A stretch of 22,117 bases of DNA from Chara braunii (GCA_003427395.1 BFEA01000241.1:1626345-1648461), one strand, 5' to 3'; positions 1-9,311 are shown, counted from the stretch's first letter. Notes: a model not told the origin generated them from the sequence alone. Numbers and translations are program-made.

Positions 1-279
1 GATGGGTGTAGGTGATGGAGGTTGAAGAAGGGTTGGGGTGTCCGGCTATGGTGGATGGGTGTAGGTGATGGAGGTTGAAGAAGGGTTGGGACGTCGGACT
101 ATGGTGGGTGGGTGTAGGTGATGGAGGTTCAAGAAGGGTTGGGGTGTCCGGCTATGGTGGATGGGTGTAGGTGATAGAGGTTGAAGAAGGGTTGGGGTTT
201 CCGGCTATGGTGGATGAGTGTAGGTGATGGAGGTTGAAGAAGGGTTGGGGTGTCCGGCTATGGTGGATGGGTGTAGGTA
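1..279. repeat. 53-bp minisatellite, about 5.3 copies, cut by the window edge
   Basis: Units start at 1, 54, 107, 160, 213 and 266, an exact 53-bp period. Each opens with gatgggtgtaggtgatgg and ends with the sequence around tccggctatggtg. Copies differ by a few substitutions and no indels. The last unit breaks off near 279, where unrelated sequence begins. The array probably extends left of the window. Confidence 0.95.
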
Positions 280-956
280 ATGCTCGCTTGTCCCGCGGTC
301 CGCGAACGACCCTATTCTACCGCCCGACTCCCTACACCTTATGTCTCCCTCATAGGTTGTTGGTCTTGGCCGCACGTGCCTCCCCCCCTTGCCATAGTGG
401 AGGCAGTCTTTTCATAACCGTAGAATTTGCAAGAGAGGACGCAACAAGAAGTGACCCGTCGATACTTACTCAAGCACTTAGAGCAGCAGAATGCACCCTA
501 CCGATGCAAGTGGAACAGCAAACTGACAATGTGAACGGCACCCTACCCATGCATATAGAACAGCAAACTGACAATGTGAACAACACCCTACCCATGCACA
601 TAGAACAGCAAACAGACAATGTGAACAACATCCTACCCGTGCTTATAGAACAACGAATTGACAATGTGAACAACATCCTACCTGTGCACATAGAACAACA
701 AACTGACAATGTGAACAGCACCCTACCTGTGCACATAGAACAACAAACTGACAATGTGAACAACATCCTACCCATGCACCTAGTAGAGCAAACTGAAAAT
801 GTGAACAACACCCTACCCCTGCACCTAGTACGACAATCAGACAATGTGAACAACAGCCTACCGATGCTACTTGTACAGCAAACGGACAATGTGAACAGCA
901 TCCTACTCATGCACCTAGTAGAACAAACAGACAATGTGAACAACAACCTACCCTAG
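267..956 (+). CDS. Hypothetical protein with ten 15-residue repeats
   Basis: An open frame of 229 codons from the first ATG, which lies inside the last 53-bp minisatellite unit. Residues 1 to about 76 are unremarkable. From 495 the frame consists of ten 15-residue units of the type LPMHIEQQTDNVNNT, ending in NLP and a TAG. Because 45 is divisible by three, one intact unit keeps the frame open for the whole array. The opposite strand is also open over 470-946, so length alone is weak evidence for a gene. I recognise no family, signal peptide or membrane segment. It may be an expressed repeat protein or simply a minisatellite that happens to lack stops. The start is uncertain. Confidence 0.25.
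   Translation: MGVGNARLSRGPRTTLFYRPTPYTLCLPHRLLVLAARASPPCHSGGSLFITVEFAREDATRSDPSILTQALRAAECTLPMQVEQQTDNVNGTLPMHIEQQTDNVNNTLPMHIEQQTDNVNNILPVLIEQRIDNVNNILPVHIEQQTDNVNSTLPVHIEQQTDNVNNILPMHLVEQTENVNNTLPLHLVRQSDNVNNSLPMLLVQQTDNVNSILLMHLVEQTDNVNNNLP
495..953. repeat. 45-bp minisatellite, ten copies plus a partial one
   Basis: Ten consecutive 45-bp units, each containing gacaatgtgaacaac or a close variant followed by ctacc. The first six units are of the IEQQT type. Units 7-10 are of a diverged LVEQT/LVRQS/LVQQT type. This suggests two ancestral variants that spread separately. There is no length variation between units. Confidence 0.93.
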
Positions 957-2515
957 GGGAATGTTGCCCGAGGTACCCTGGGATGAAGCGCCCTACACAC
1001 ACTCGTCAGGGACAGCCTAAGGACAAGATTTGAAGTATCCTATGAAGAGGACACATCACCAGGGCATCCCGAAGTGAAGCGTCACTCATACATTCGTCAA
1101 GGTTGGTGAAAGCTCAAGATGGGAAGTGCCTAACCTACCGGAAAGTTCACGGAAGTAACCCAAGGTAAATCAGAACCCATACATTCATCAAGATCAGTGA
1201 AAACTCAAAATTGAAAGCATCTAATCAAGGGGAAACATCACGGAAGTTTCACAAGGTGAATCGCAACAGGTACAGGCACCCAGAACAGTGAAAACTCAGG
1301 ATTGGAAGGATCTACCTAAGGGGACACATCATGGAAGTATCACCAAGTGAATCGCAACATGTACAAGTCCCCACATTAGTGAAAATTCAAGATTGGTAGC
1401 ATCTACTCAAGGTGAAACAGCACGGAAGTATCACCAAGTGAATCGCAACATATACAAGCACCTACAACAGTGAAAATTCAAGGTTGATAGCATCTACTCA
1501 AGGGGAAACTTCACAGAAGTATCACAAGGGGAATCGCAACATGTGCAAGCACAAAAAAACAGTGAAAACTCAAAGTTGGTAGCATCTACTCAAGAGGAAA
1601 CATCACGAAAGTATCACCAAGTGAATCGCAACATGTACATGCACCTACATCATTGAAAATTCAAAATTTAAAGTCTCTACTGAAGGGGAAACATCACGGA
1701 AATATCACCAAGTGAATCGCAACATGTAGAAGCACAAAAAACAGTGAAAACTGAAGGTTGGTAGCATCTACTTAAGGGGAAACTTCACGAAAGTATCACA
1801 AGGGGAATCGCAACATGTGCAAGCGCCAAAAGAAGTGAAAACTCAGAGTTGGTAGCAGCTACTCAAGGGGAAACATCACGGAAGTATCACCAAGTGAATC
1901 GCAACATATACAAGCACCAACATCAGTGAAAATTCAAGGTTTGAAGCGTCTACTCAAGGGGAAACATCACGGAAGTATCACCAAGTGAATCGCAACATAC
2001 ACAAGCACCAAAAACAGTGAAAATTCAAGATTTGAAGCATCTACTCAAGGGCAAACATCACGGAAGTATCACCAAGTGAATCGCAACATGTACAAGCACC
2101 TACATTAGTGAAAATTCAAGGTTTGAAGCATCTACTCAAAGGGAAACATCACGGAAGTATCACCAAGTGAATCGCAACATGCACAAGAACCAAAAACAGT
2201 GAAAACTCAAGATTGGTAGCATCTACTCAAGGGGAAACATCACGGAAGTATCACCAAGTGAATCGCAACATGTACAAACACCTACATCGGTGAAAATTCA
2301 AGATTTGAAGCACCTACTAACGGGGAAACATCACGGAAGTATCACCAAGTGAATCGCAACATGTACAAGCACCTACATCAGTGNTCACCAAGTGAATCGC
2401 AACATGTACAAGCACCTACATCAGTGGAAATTCAAGATTTGAAGCATCTACTCAAGGGGAAACATCACGGAAGTATCACAAGGTGAATCGCAATATGTAC
2501 ACCCTCCCGGATCAG
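954..2515. repeat. 91-bp satellite array, about 17 units
   Basis: Unit starts (tactcaagg) fall at 1860, 1951, 2042, 2133, 2224 and 2315, exactly 91 bp apart. The core of the unit is ggaagtatcaccaagtgaat followed by cgcaacatgtacaagcacc. Going left from about 1500 the units become progressively more diverged but can still be aligned back to about 954, immediately at the TAG of the 45-bp repeat frame. The right end stops near 2515, where the polypurine tract begins. There is no long reading frame in the array. A single N at 2384 interrupts it. Confidence 0.93.
2342..2426. other. Assembly join: 42-bp perfect duplication around a single N
   Basis: 2342-2383 and 2385-2426 are identical 42-bp copies separated by one N at 2384. 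Out of phase with the 91-bp period, this looks like two overlapping contig ends placed side by side with a one-base gap, not a biological duplication. The true number of satellite units at this place is therefore unknown. Confidence 0.85.
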
Positions 2516-2534
2516 CAAAAATCGCAGTTTTGAC

Positions 2535-2695
2535 AAGAAGGAGGAGGATGGAGGAGGGGGGAGAAAGAAAGAAAAGAAGAGGAAGAGGAAGAGGGAGACG
2601 AAGAAGAAGAAGAAGAGGAGAAAGAAGAAGATGAGAGGAGAGAAAAAGGAGAAGAAGAATGAGAAGGGGGGAGAGGAGGAAGAAGGAGAGGGAGG
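2535..2695 (+). repeat. Polypurine/polypyrimidine tract, 161 bp
   Basis: 157 of 161 bases on the plus strand are A or G. The only interruptions are T2549, C2599, T2632 and T2660. It is rich in GAA, GAG and GGA triplets and starts 20 bp after the satellite ends. Long open frames on the minus strand here (Leu/Ser/Pro-rich) are products of base composition. Such tracts can form triplex (H-) DNA and slow polymerases. Confidence 0.95.
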
Positions 2696-3799
2696 CCTCC
2701 CTCCTTTTCACTCACCTCTTGCTGGTCTCTAAGCAGTGGAGCCCCAATGCTTGGTTCTAGCCTCCTGAGTGTGGCTTCTCTTCCCTCCCATGTTCGCTAC
2801 TCTTTCCCTCACTTCTCTTTCTTAGCTATGGCCGGCTCCTAGCTCGAAGGCTGTGGAGTCCTCCCCTCTAAGATGGCTAAGGGGATCCCTGTCTCAGCCT
2901 CTCCTCCTACCTCACAGCCTGAGGGCTATGGCGGATCACTTTCCTTGCTCCCTCCCAGCCTCTAGATCTCCTTCCTCAGTCCTACCACCATAGCCAGGCT
3001 ACAGGCTAACTCACCCCTCACTCCCTTGCTTCTCTCACACTTGGACTCTCTCCTGGACTCATTTGGGCAGCATGGGCACCTCTCATGCTCAAATGAGAGT
3101 GGCGGCCTACACCTCCAACTTATGTAGGCTGGAATAGGTGCACCGCCCCACCTCTAGGCTCCTCCAAGTGCCTCTAGGTGGCGGGAGGTACCCCAAGGGC
3201 CAAATTTCCGGTTTTGGCCTACCAAGAGGTACCTGGGCCTCATTTTGGCCAGGTACATGCAGTCCGAGAGGCCGGTACCTCCTCAGACTACCCCTTGGCC
3301 TATCCCGGCCTCTTCTTACTTCAAAAAGTGCTGCCTTTTGGGGTACCCATCCCCAAAATGCGGCCTTTAATGAGAATTGAGGGCCAAGAGGCCCATTTTT
3401 CATATTTTTCTTAGTCTAGGCCTCTTTTGAGTAGGCCGTTGCATTTTCCAAGTGGCGGCTCCAATCTTAGCCTTGGATCTGGCTGAGATCCATGGTCCTC
3501 ATCATTCCGAGCCACTCCCAAGCTCCCCTTGCCCCAAATTTGAGCCTTTACTTCAATTTTCAATTTTTTTGATGTACCTGGCCCAAATCTTGGGCCAAAT
3601 TCGCAGTTTTGTCTTGTTCCTCCCCTTGTTTTTCCTCCAATTTGCTGCCAACTCATTCTGGAGCTAGCCGTTTTGTGTCAGCCCAAAAAAAACGGCTAGA
3701 TTTCCTCCTCCGCAAGATCAGATCTGAGATCTAAGACCCAAAAATTAGCCGGCCAACTCACATCAGCATTTTTCCTTGTTTTTGTTGGTTTAATTCAGA
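2696..3799. other. Noncoding stretch, no gene seen
   Basis: No frame longer than about 100 codons, and those present overlap on both strands without recognisable motifs. From 2700 to 3060 the plus strand is rich in cctc/ctcc and contains several loose copies of a ggctatggc-like phrase. From 3180 to 3320 a pair of ggtacct phrases and ggcc clusters produce weak inverted repeats. I see no promoter or RNA gene that I could defend. Confidence 0.5.
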
Positions 3800-3840
3800 T
3801 ATTGCAGAGATAATGCCCCAAGGGCCTTATCTCTGCAATA
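3800..3840 (+). repeat. Strong 41-nt hairpin (perfect 14-bp arms)
   Basis: tattgcagagataa (3800-3813) is the exact reverse complement of ttatctctgcaata (3827-3840). Between them, after one mismatch (3814/3826), four more pairs (3815-3818 with 3822-3825) close a 3-nt loop. The stem is thus 18 of 19 pairs. It is not followed by a T-run and has no adjacent gene, so it is not a bacterial-type terminator. It may be a small fold-back element or the foot of a hairpin RNA. Confidence 0.85.
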
Positions 3841-4047
3841 CGGACTGCATTCCTAGGATCTAGGAGGGATGAGGTCATCATTGGGACCTGCCCATCCCTA
3901 CTGCTGCAGTCCCAACCTGGCGGCATTTTTCCCTCCACTCCTTCCTCCTCCTTTGTCTCATTCTCCCCCTTTTCTCTCCCCTCTTTCTCTCATTACTGTT
4001 GGGACAAGTGTCCAACAGCTATTTCTTCTCTTTCTGGCTGTTGGAAC

Positions 4048-4238
4048 TTTCCCAAGGTCTGATTTTGCAGCCGGCATATGGCCGTTACACCCCGGACTGC
4101 AGTAATGGCACCCCCAAGGTCCAAGGGGGCTCCTTTTTGTTGNTTTCCCAAGGTCTGATTTTGCAGCCGGCATATGGCCGTTACACCCCGGACTGCAGTA
4201 ATGGCACCCCCAAGGTCCAAGGGGGCTCCTTTTTGTTG
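4048..4238. other. Assembly join: 95-bp perfect duplication around a single N
   Basis: 4048-4142 and 4144-4238 are identical 95-bp copies separated by one N at 4143. As at 2384, this is what overlapping contig ends look like when joined by a one-base spacer. Reading frames that cross this point are not trustworthy. Confidence 0.9.
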
Positions 4239-4258
4239 CCGCTGCTTCCAGATCAAGG

Positions 4259-4431
4259 NTGCCTTGCTCCGATTTTTCTCCGGNCAGCCTTTNCTCCANG
4301 TGGAGCCNTTGGAACTTCTNCTTCTTTGGCCTGGCCGGTCCGGGNTANCCCGGACCGCTGGCCGGCCCCTCTTGCCGCCGCTATTCCCTTCTTTCTACCC
4401 CTCGACGCTCTCCGTCCGCGCTTGTCGTGNN
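4259..4431. other. Cluster of ten ambiguous bases
   Basis: Single Ns lie at 4259, 4284, 4293, 4299, 4308, 4320, 4345, 4348, 4430 and 4431, starting 20 bp after the 95-bp duplication. Scattered single Ns in otherwise readable sequence suggest a consensus over two or more diverged repeat copies or haplotypes. Translations here are meaningless. Confidence 0.85.
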
Positions 4432-5160
4432 GACACTTAGTATCCGTCCGGCCACCCGGCCCGGACGGTGCCGCCCGCAGGTGCCGTTTCCTTGGCATTT
4501 ATTTTTACCGTTAGCGCATTTTAATCTGGTTTCTCATGGGACCTCCCAGACTCTCCCCGCCTTTCCCGTGTCGCGCCTGCCTCTTCCGTTCCGGCGACAG
4601 TTTTTCCCGTTCGCGTTCGACTCCTCATTTTCTTATTATTTTCCTAGTCCATTTTCTTTTCCTGTTGCCGTCCCGGACTTCGGCCTGTTTCTTTTTTGGA
4701 TCGTTGCTCGGCCCCACTTGCTCAGACGTCCCTTGTTCCGCCGACAGCTCCTGGCGTTGGTCCCGCTGGTACTTGTCCCGTCCTGTCGGTGGTTCCGCCG
4801 GCCCATACTCATCTACTTAGTCCCCCACGGTCCTTGTTACTAGTCCCGCTGTAGCACCATACTTTTTGCCTGGTCCTACGTGGTCCCTTGACGCTTTGTC
4901 CCCTCGACACTACATCTTTTCTTGGTGCCCCGTGGCCCCCGGCACTTTGCCCCGCCGGTGCCACGTGTGAAGTTTGATTCTCTCCATTCAATAGTATCAA
5001 TCTCTTTTCCCGATTCAGTGTGGTACCTCACACAAGGAAGAAATAAATCACAGTTAGCAGCCGTGATTCTCAAGAGAATCGGGACTCAAATGAGAATAAT
5101 AAAATTAACATGAAGCTCACAAAATTGTCAACAGTTCTCACGTCCTAACCAAAACTCAAA
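4432..5160. other. Noncoding, pyrimidine-rich plus strand
   Basis: No supported gene. The plus strand is rich in C and T up to about 4700. From 4760 to 4980 it carries many loosely spaced gtccc/ggtcc phrases without a fixed period. A small perfect inverted repeat (gattctc, 2-nt loop, gagaatc) lies near 5066-5081. Frames of 60-140 codons occur but have no motifs and compete on both strands. Confidence 0.45.
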
Positions 5161-5188
5161 GATGATGATGATGATGATGATGATGATG
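5161..5188. repeat. (GAT)9 microsatellite
   Basis: Nine uninterrupted gat triplets followed by gac. Confidence 0.97.
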
Positions 5189-5729
5189 ACCCAGGCTCGT
5201 TCCGGACACGAAAATTTTTTCATGTCCCCGGCAATGGCGCCATTTTTGTCGCACTTTTTCCAGTCGAGCCGCTTCAGGCGACCGGAACGCCAACAGGCTG
5301 TCACGCAGGATTTTGTACTTGCTTGCAATAAATAAAATAAACTAATCAATGCAAATCCCTTCCTGTTGTGTGCGTCCGGCTTCGAACGAGACCCTTCAAT
5401 TACGGTATTTGCCGGTCCCCGGTCTTATGAATCTTTCATTTTCATTCGAAACAGCAGAGAATCATGCAAATAATAATCATTATAAAGTGCTCAGCATGCA
5501 TCAATTATGTCAATCTGATTTTGAGAACTGTGACAGAGTCATCCACGAAAGCAATCACCACGCAAGATTAATGCAAGGGGCAAGACCGACTGACTCGAGC
5601 AATGACAGGTTCAAATGAATGAGGGAAGAATGAGAACTCATAATAATCCCAAAAAGTTCATATAAGCAAGCGTGGTCAGCACCTCTCAAGAGTCCTCACT
5701 CATCCCTCTGATCAGTCTCTCTCAATCTC
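5189..5729. other. No gene seen between the GAT microsatellite and the minus-strand frame
   Basis: Only short overlapping frames are present. A tataagc phrase near 5664 followed by pyrimidine-rich sequence to about 5750 resembles a plus-strand promoter and leader. However, the plus-strand frame that follows (5794-6063) is the shadow of the better supported minus-strand frame, so I do not call a promoter. Confidence 0.35.
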
Positions 5730-6386
5730 TCATTTCGCTGTTCTTTTCTGGTGCTGTGACCCATGCCCACGTACAATCTGAGATTGCGGCCTCGTGACAA
5801 AGAGCCACCTGAAACCAGCAAACTCTGAGCATGACCATCCGAGGTACATGACACGAAAGTTAACCATACAGCAGAACTCCTCCCACAACGTAGGCAACCC
5901 GTCCACTGAGAAGACTTCTCGCCTGAGGTATGAGTACTCGGTCGGCTTTGTTAGTGCCTCAATATCGATCACCGCCGGAGAGATACACCTCTTTGCCAAG
6001 CCTACCATATCAAGCCAACTCGTGCCATCTGTGAGGAGGGAAGGAACAGGAGGTTTGGGGTAGTCAGTATAGAGCTTGGGCCCAAAGCTGCGGATCAGTG
6101 TCGTGCCGCCCCCATCGAGCTCTCCCTCCCTCTGCTCGAGATACCTCGTGGCGGAGATCCATACTGCATCAAAATTCACGTGAGCCTCTTTACCCTTCTT
6201 CAGATAGAGCCTCAAGTCGTGGATAGTGTCATCAGCAAAACTGGCCTGGACAACGAAGATTGACAGATCTCCTTGTCTGAAACCAATGGCACTAGCATAC
6301 TGATAACGGAATGCCTCTTTGCGCGAAATCTGATTGAGATTGGTCAACACTGACTCGTTGACCCGAAAGGATTCCACTGCACTCAT
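5730..6386 (-). CDS. Protein H: solitary member of the W-x35-PP-x10-W family
   Basis: 218 codons with an ATG start at 6386 and no internal stop. Residues 14-134 align with frames A-C at 9535-10899. The shared order is an N-terminal SAVES..LTNLNQI segment (like KAES..LLNSLNSI in C), then IHDLRLYL (like YDVRIYVP in B), W76, an Arg/Glu-rich stretch, PP at 112-113 and W124. The W-to-PP and PP-to-W distances are identical to those in A, B and C. Residues 135-218 have no counterpart in the other copies. The family is not known to me and I assign no function. H lies over 3 kb from the array and on the opposite strand, with no gag or pol beside it, so it may be the remnant of another element copy or a host gene related to the module. 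Confidence 0.6.
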   Translation of the reverse strand: MSAVESFRVNESVLTNLNQISRKEAFRYQYASAIGFRQGDLSIFVVQASFADDTIHDLRLYLKKGKEAHVNFDAVWISATRYLEQREGELDGGGTTLIRSFGPKLYTDYPKPPVPSLLTDGTSWLDMVGLAKRCISPAVIDIEALTKPTEYSYLRREVFSVDGLPTLWEEFCCMVNFRVMYLGWSCSEFAGFRWLFVTRPQSQIVRGHGSQHQKRTAK

Positions 6387-6784
6387 GCGTAGGCTAGTTG
6401 GTACAAACGGATTTGACGATCACTGAAAACTGACTGTTGAGCACCGCTTGTTGAAAACTGAATAAATGCTTGCAGAGCACCGATCGCTGAGAACTGATAA
6501 CCGGTCTGGTTGCTGATCTGAGCGCTGATTTGAGCGCTGGTCTGAACTGACTGCTGTTGAGATTACTAGTTGCGGAACTGATTGCCGAGTTGAGTGTTGA
6601 ACCTGGTTGTTGAGTCGATTGTTGAATATCTGAATAAGTGAACTGAACTCAAGTCCGATTGCCTTGAATCTAATCTGCCTCGAACTGATGCATATCTCTG
6701 AGGACTATTCTCTAGTTACCGTTTTCGGTTGCTGTTCTGGTTGTTGTCTTGATTGGTGTTCTCTGATCTCTGTTTTCTGTTTTC
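6387..6784. repeat. Degenerate short-phrase repeats, no gene
   Basis: Loosely repeated phrases such as gttgaaaactga, gagcaccg and gatctgagcgctg/gatttgagcgctg follow one another without a strict period. This is upstream of frame H on the minus strand, but I see no TATA box or other convincing promoter element. Confidence 0.4.
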
Positions 6785-7000
6785 TGGGCCTGAGTATTTT
6801 GCTAGTGTAGTGTCTGAGTCTTGCCTGAGTAACGCTTGAGCATTGTTTAAGTAACGCTAGAACATTGTTTGTGTAACGTCTGAGTATTGCTTACTTAGTG
6901 TCAAAGTCTCACTTGAGTGATCCCTAGGTATTGCTTGAGTAGCGTCTGAGTATTGCTTGAGTAGAGTCAGAGTTTGTTTTCTGATTGTCTGTTGATTGGG
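6785..7000. repeat. Degenerate tandem repeats of a cttgagtaacg / gagtattg phrase
   Basis: The phrases ttgagtaacg, ttgagcattg and gagtattgctt recur about every 20 bases with many substitutions. The region passes without a break into the 42-bp repeat, whose unit contains related phrases (cttgagcac, gagtattgctt). The two probably share an origin. Confidence 0.6.
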
Positions 7001-7005
7001 TAATG

Positions 7006-7131
7006 CCTTGAGCACGAAGTATCACTCTGAGCATTGCTTTGACAACGCTTTGAGCACGAACTATCACTCTGAGTATTGCTTTGGCAACACCTTGAGCACG
7101 AAATATCACTCAGAGTATTGCCTGAATATAG
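7006..7131. repeat. 42-bp tandem repeat, three copies
   Basis: Units at 7006-7047, 7048-7089 and 7090-7131. Each begins cyttgagcacgaa, continues with tatcactc and ends near gagyattgcyt. The first two units are very alike, and the third loses similarity in its last bases. Confidence 0.9.
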
Positions 7132-9032
7132 TTGGTAAATTGTCTCTTTATTGTCTGAATAAGCGCTAATGCATTGAGCCACGGAGTCGTGAGATCATAG
7201 GCCGTTATACGGTAAAAGAGGGTTGCAATCTGTTACCGTTCAACCTCCAATAGATCTTTGGGAGGGTGGCAGTTTGATCACTACCAAGCTTATGCGAGCT
7301 TCTTTCTCGTCTTTTCCACGCTCTCTAACGAGGAGCTGATACTGTGCAATTTGCCATTGCCTCTGTAGAAGTAGAACACATACTCTATGTTCTTTTTCCC
7401 TTTGACCATCTCGACCGCCCGTTCTCGCAAATTCTACCTATTTAACTCCATATCTCGGCACGCCTCATCCTCCCATTCCTTTTTCTTGTCCCTGACTAAG
7501 CTGCTTTTCACTACTAAAATCTCGTCTTTTCTCATATTTTCCTGTCACTTTACTGGATCCTGAATGACAAATGAACCAGACTGAAGACAACTCTGCTGGA
7601 CTCTGTACCCCCGAAGGCGTGGGTTAAACTCAGTATCAGAATTTTATTGGCATTCGGTTTGAATTAACTAACTTGGTTTGAGGGCGTCATAATGTTATTT
7701 TCTCATCACTGGTCTCCAACTTGTAAGCAGACCTCAGTATTCAGCTGAGTAGCTGTCAAGAATGGCTGATAATTATTGGTTCACTTCTGCAAAGTAACTC
7801 TGTACCGTGGCTCTGAGAAGGTGTTTGGATTCCAGTAGTTGATTGCTACTTGAGTGGACCGCAAAAGGTGCCCCGGGGTTTATAGTCAGACTTTGTTAAG
7901 GAAAAAACAGTTATTAGCCTGGAATACCGCTCGTCCATTTGCCCGCCTGGCACGTGAGCATAGATCCTAGAGAAAGTTTGCTCAATGCCAAATCACAATG
8001 CTCCATTCATGGGGAAGCCCAAGGTACTGCAGATAATAGGTGTTTGACCTGCAGGTAACATCCGGAGTCTAAAGGACAACTTTCTAGGAGGCTCAATGCA
8101 CTGTAGCCAACCTCGTGAGACTCTCATATGTTCTGTGTCAAGTCCTTCCTTCAGTCCCAGGGACTAACAAAATAAGATTGGGCTTGTAAGTTAGACTGAA
8201 CCCGTATCTACCCGGGTAGTAGTAATTAGCAATCCGTGAGGTAAAGACAGAAAGCTACTAGCGAACCATTTTCGACTACTAGTTCACTGGTTTTCAGTCA
8301 CTCACTCCCGGGTTTGAGCCCAGTTCAGCTAACTCCGACACTTGTACCATCTCTCCTGAACCATTCATTCCGTTTTTCTTCGGCCAACATCTGGCATTTC
8401 CACCTTGAAAAACGGTGACGCGCAGACTGTGACCAAGGTTACACACCGGGCGTTATCAACACGCTTCCTCTTATCGGCGAGGACCTGTTGTACCATCCAC
8501 AGCGGGTTCACTGTAGTATGTCCCGTCGACAGCTCACTGCTGATGATGCTACATGGGTCACCAAACTAGATGGACGAACATCTTACATTCAGTAGGTCTG
8601 GGGATCATAAGTTGCTTATTTCCAAAACGAGTAGCTTCACCTGCAAGAGGGTCTAATGAACCGCTTAATACTGGCTTTGATACCTCGGATAGTAAAGGAG
8701 TGGAAGATTTCCGAAGGCAGTCTGTTTCCTGACTCTTATGTATGACTGCACAGATAGGATCAACCACTTGGGCAGTACACGAGGTCAATTTGTTCACGTT
8801 CAGCACTTGATCCGACTTTAGTTAGTGGTAGGTGCTTGAATACTGACCAAGACGAACCCGTACAGTCCATCATGAGTGTGTTTTAATACATTACGGAGTT
8901 TTGCCTTTTTTATGCTTATGGTTTGAAGTCTAACTCACGGAGGAATTGGCACACCAAAGCTCAGTTGGGTGCCCTATTGAGCTTGCACAGTGTAAATATT
9001 CTCTCGATTCTCTCAAACCCACAAATGCACGT
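7132..9032. other. 1.9 kb without a recognisable gene
   Basis: No frame above about 80 codons and no motif in any of them. A 12-bp perfect palindrome (ctacccgggtag) lies at 8208-8219. A TGTCGGAG start on the minus strand at 8340 resembles the LTR starts discussed below but has no supporting second end. I could not find tRNA or rRNA genes. Confidence 0.5.
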
Positions 9033-9299
9033 TGTCGGGACTGGTGAGTCCCGAATGATTTCCCGTTACTCGAGAGACTGCATATGGCCAATTTGTGCAC
9101 GGCAGAGAAAACCGGTGGCAGGAATGCTGGAAAGTTCCGAAGCATGAGCATAGACGGTAGGAGGTGGGAGGTTGCCCAGGGTCGTCAAAACCACCACACT
9201 AGAGAGAAAACTGTCTTGGCAGGGGGCAACAAAGGACTGGGAGAGAGAATGACAAAGGCGACACCCTTCCTCGAGAACGGAAGAGGGACGCCGGAGAAT
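9033..9299 (+). repeat. Putative 5' LTR (or its start) of the gypsy element
   Basis: It begins TGTCGGGACT and contains a perfect inverted repeat, tcgggact (9035-9042), a 4-nt loop, then agtcccga (9047-9054). A TG start with a short inverted repeat is usual for LTRs. It ends just before a primer-binding-like site at 9300. Its start and the phrase gctggaaagttccgaa (offset 93) match a segment starting at 20660. No clean CA end, TATA box or target-site duplication is visible, so the boundaries are inferred. Confidence 0.35.
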
Positions 9300-9311
9300 T
9301 GGTATTAGCAT
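9300..9311 (+). promoter_or_regulatory. Possible primer-binding site (initiator tRNA-Met type)
   Basis: tggtattagcat shares 8 of its first 9 bases with TGGTATCAG, the start of the site complementary to the 3' end of plant-type initiator tRNA-Met, and less after that. It lies at the expected place between the putative LTR and the first reading frame. A chance match is possible. Confidence 0.3.

Noticed and set aside
470-946. Minus-strand frame of 158 codons, Cys-rich (LFTLSVCCSMCTGR repeats)
   Set aside because: It is the complement of the 45-bp minisatellite; no landmark outside the repeat supports a gene.
954-2515. CRISPR-like array
   Set aside because: The whole 91-bp unit is repeated with no unique spacers, and the window is eukaryotic.
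2448-2715. Leu/Ser/Pro-rich minus-strand frames
   Set aside because: They translate the polypurine tract and have composition-driven sequence only.
3107-3667. Several frames of 70-98 codons on both strands
   Set aside because: They compete with each other, have no motifs and lie in GC-rich noncoding DNA.
3999-4843. Plus-strand frames of 138-171 codons
   Set aside because: They cross the duplicated assembly join and the ambiguous bases, so the frames are not real evidence.
5371-5393. tRNA B-box-like phrase ggcttcgaacgagacc
   Set aside because: No A box, cloverleaf or anticodon stem could be placed around it.
5794-6063. Plus-strand frame of 89 codons after a TATA-like and pyrimidine-rich segment
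   Set aside because: It is the shadow of minus-strand frame H, which has family support.
8300-8340. Minus-strand LTR start (TGTCGGAG at 8340) as the LTR of an element containing H
   Set aside because: Only eight bases agree with the other LTR-like starts, and no LTR end, primer site or second copy was found.
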